Shown one piece after another: positions 61,547-64,000 of a DNA stretch of 64,000 nucleotides. Source of the DNA: Azadirachta indica (taxonomy: Eukaryota; Streptophyta; Magnoliopsida; Sapindales; Meliaceae). Below the pieces are notes generated by a model. It was given only the letters and a program-made list of their open reading frames with translations, searched no databases and was not told the origin of the DNA. Location of the stretch: NCBI GenBank assembly GCA_022749755.1, contig CM040453.1:3060102-3124101 (forward strand), in the 5' to 3' direction. The position numbers were made by a program, and so were the translations under genes. The first letter of the stretch is position 1. Every line of letters begins with the position of its first letter.

Positions 61547-64000
61547 TCATTTGCTTCGCTTCTTTGCTTCACTATAGAGGATAACTCCAGCCACTGTCAG
61601 TGAGTAACCAAGCATTCCTGTGACAGAGACAGGATTTCTGAATATCAAAATTGAAACCACCACGGCCACAGCACCTTTCGCATTCCCGAGTACCTGGAAG
61701 AGCCCAAAACTTTTTCAATCTCAAGCTAATATATATCTTCTAGGTGATGTAATACTTTAGGAAAATCACAAAGAGAAAAGACAGGAAAGAATTCACATTT
61801 AATTGCATCAGAAAATTAAATCCACCAAATAAGTTGGAGTGCAAGTTGAATCACATGCCACGTACAACATATGAAACAATGCAACAGATATTTCAAAATT
61901 GCTAAAACTTGAGAACAGATGGAACATGAAACCTCCTCATGATCTACCCTTAACCTATATATCTTTTTCGGCCAGCCTCTTATCCTCAAAATTGAACACA
62001 AAATAGAGCAACAATTGGTTTCATAGAGCAACAACTGGTTTCATACTGCACATGACCAAACAATCTGAAGACTATCCTTGTACCATCCTTAATGTTGCCT
62101 CACACTCCTTACAACATGAACGATTATCCTTTCTGCCCTTCATCTTCTTGCCATGAGTCTATCACAATGTTCTACTTAAAATGTCATTTTTTACTGTTGA
62201 TTCCCTCATCGCAGAAAAGAAATCCACTCGATATGATCTCAGCCTTGTACCATTGTCAAAGTCCCCATGGCCCAAATGCATGTTCACTTTAGATGATCCC
62301 TGGTTTGCAAAAACAATTTTGCACCATGACTTCCCCATAATTTGAATTTCTGTAGATTCATCATGATGAAATATTGCCTTAAGGCTAAGATATAACATCT
62401 GTATACCTATTGAAGAATAATTTCCAACAGACATAAAGCAAAATCTATGCAAGCAAGGTGTACATTATCTTCTCTTCAGTCTTTCCTTTCACAGAAACTT
62501 ATAGGTCAGAAACAGCATTACACACCAGCTATTCCATAATCAGATTTGAGTCTAATGCTTGAACGATAAACAAGCTTGCAGACTTGAAGTATTAACTCAA
62601 CTCCAAAAGACAATCTCCACTTATATAGACACTGACCCAGCTTCAGATTTACAATGTGTGTGTGTATTAACTTATTACCTTTACTGAGGGTTAGAGGAAC
62701 ATTGAGATTGTAGGCCTAAAGACTGAAGGATGTAGAAGAATTTGATGGTAATTGCTTGACAACATAAAGAAAGAAAACATATTGAGAGTTTAGGCATACC
62801 TGGAGAGTCAAAGCACTGGTATGTTTTGTGACCAAAAAATTGGTGAGGTTGACAAAATAGGCCAGCGCTGAATTGAATAGCAGATACCAGATAATCTTGA
62901 CGTCATCTCTAGCAAGAGCAAGCGTAATGCCAACCACATTTTTCTCCATAATAAGTGTTGCAGGGAGTAGAAACATAACAGCTATTGGAGCCATGTAAAG
63001 AAGGAGGTTCATGGAATTCAGCTTCTCCCTTGAATAAAAGAACAACTATCTCAGTATCCATTTCCAGTCTCAAAAATGATTCAAACATAGAATCCCAGAA
63101 CTCGCACTATCAACCAGGAGCAAACTAATACAAGATCCTTACCCTTCAGAGGAAAGTAAAATCCCTTGTAGCACTGATTTGAGTGCCCTGGCAGCTGTAG
63201 CCGCAATACACATTATAAATCCAAATAAGTGGAAACTCGGTTCACCCTATAGCCACATAAGAAAATTGAAAACAATAAGAAATAGAAAAGTTTGCTTCAA
63301 CGATATAAATTATATTATCGAACAGAAATGTATAAAGATCTATGCGTAAATCAAGCCAACTGAAAACTATTACTCTGACCAAATTCCATATTTGTAAGTT
63401 GTAACATAAACTCTCAATTTGGTTGCCAAACAAAGTGAAGAATTTTGTATCTCCTCAACAACAAAATTTATGTTCTTCCAGCATTTGCACTGCGCGGTCT
63501 TATGAAAAGTGAAGAATTTTGTATCTCCAAAGTTTTAGTGCTTTTTTTCAGCTATTTCCCTAACAACTGAATTGAGTACAAAGAAATTGCCTTTCACTTA
63601 AAATGCAAAACCAAATTTTCGATGAAAAAAAGCTTTAAATCAGAAAAGCTAAACACTCGCATTAAGCTCAATTGGGTATAACCTAAGCTCCCGCCAAAAG
63701 AAGAATCACCAAAAGCTTAATTTAAATCAAGCCCACAAACGAAATTCTAAATTACACAACAAAAATAACAATTTTACCCAAAACCAAACGCCTAAATAAC
63801 AATAAAAAGAAATGCAAAATCATCAGTAAAAATAAAACCAAAAATCCAAAAATACATACCCCGCTAGCGATAATAACCCCAGTAACAACAGGAATGAGCG
63901 TGACATAGGTGAGCCAAGCTTCCCGCTTGAGCGTCATCAAGTAAGCAAAAACAGCAGTGAAGAACGGCGTCGTAGCACCGACGGCCTGGTTAAAAGAGAC
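61547..64000 (-). CDS. Triose-phosphate translocator / nucleotide-sugar transporter family, N-terminus outside window
   Basis: This is the C-terminal two thirds of a multi-pass carrier of the plant NST/TPT family (DMT superfamily), which exchanges nucleotide sugars or sugar phosphates, usually in the Golgi. Exons within the window are 64000-63860, 63246-63143, 63028-62800 and 61693-61547, giving 206 residues in frame. Family motifs are [18 protein letters not shown], a Lys-Arg loop before [15 protein letters not shown], then [36 protein letters not shown], and FRNPVS before the last helix. The tail KKRSK is a dilysine-like cytosolic end. Hydrophobic helices fit the ten-TM fold. It resembles the UUAT/At3g11320-like subgroup from memory, so the substrate is not assigned. 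About 100 residues are missing beyond the right edge. The last intron is about 1.1 kb. Confidence 0.92.

Overview
The window is nuclear DNA from a eudicot plant. Genes are AT-rich, carry many short GT-AG introns, and are separated by long AT-rich spacers with many simple repeats. The encoded families are plant-specific: alpha-expansin, GRAS/LISCL, SIAMESE-RELATED, WLIM and XS/XH RdDM factors. Overall protein resemblance suggests a woody rosid, possibly Citrus; that is an inference from memory, not a database result. I see no prokaryotic, viral or organellar genes.

Layout. 1-3166 (+) is the 3' part of an IDN2/FDM-type XS-coiled-coil-XH gene. It is followed at 4704-8522 (+) by a paralogue with coiled coil and XH but no XS domain. 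9560-9740 holds a TATA/site II/telo-box promoter with no recognisable gene behind it. Two alpha-expansin genes lie in tandem on the minus strand (11850-12905 and 14739-15928). 16-26 kb is gene-poor and contains a drought/ABA-type cis-element cluster (23380-23431) and a small TIR element (23594-23856). 28029-31395 (+) is a TRP/TBP1-type telomere-repeat-binding protein gene. 31.4-35.4 kb is spacer, including a seven-copy CACGT repeat. 36178-38417 (+) is a LISCL-type GRAS gene with a single-base frameshift just before the GRAS domain. A second TIR element (39988-40338) lies about 100 bp upstream of an FtsJ-type 2'-O-methyltransferase gene (40442-42245, +).

The right-hand third is dense: FZR/CCS52A (42946-45672, -), ARP5 (46387-50996, -), a SMR5-like CDK inhibitor (52307-52498, +), WLIM2 (54597-56103, +), an ARM-type, possibly TTI2-like gene (57078-60235, +), and the 3' part of a triose-phosphate/nucleotide-sugar translocator (61547 to the window end, -).

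Functionally, several genes concern genome maintenance and cell-cycle exit: RdDM factor, telomere binding, APC/C activator, INO80 subunit, SMR inhibitor and possibly a PIKK chaperone subunit. Plant genes are not organised in operons, so this is probably coincidental. Even so, the SMR5-like promoter carries a match to the SOG1 consensus, which links it to the DNA-damage response. I found no convincing new multi-gene system. The most useful leads are the GRAS frameshift, the XS-less paralogue, the two-copy TIR family, the SOG1 site, two putative GC-AG introns and an unresolved splice junction in the methyltransferase gene. Exon boundaries were derived by hand from splice motifs and reading-frame continuity; every full-length model except the methyltransferase closes in frame, and the GRAS gene carries its frameshift.
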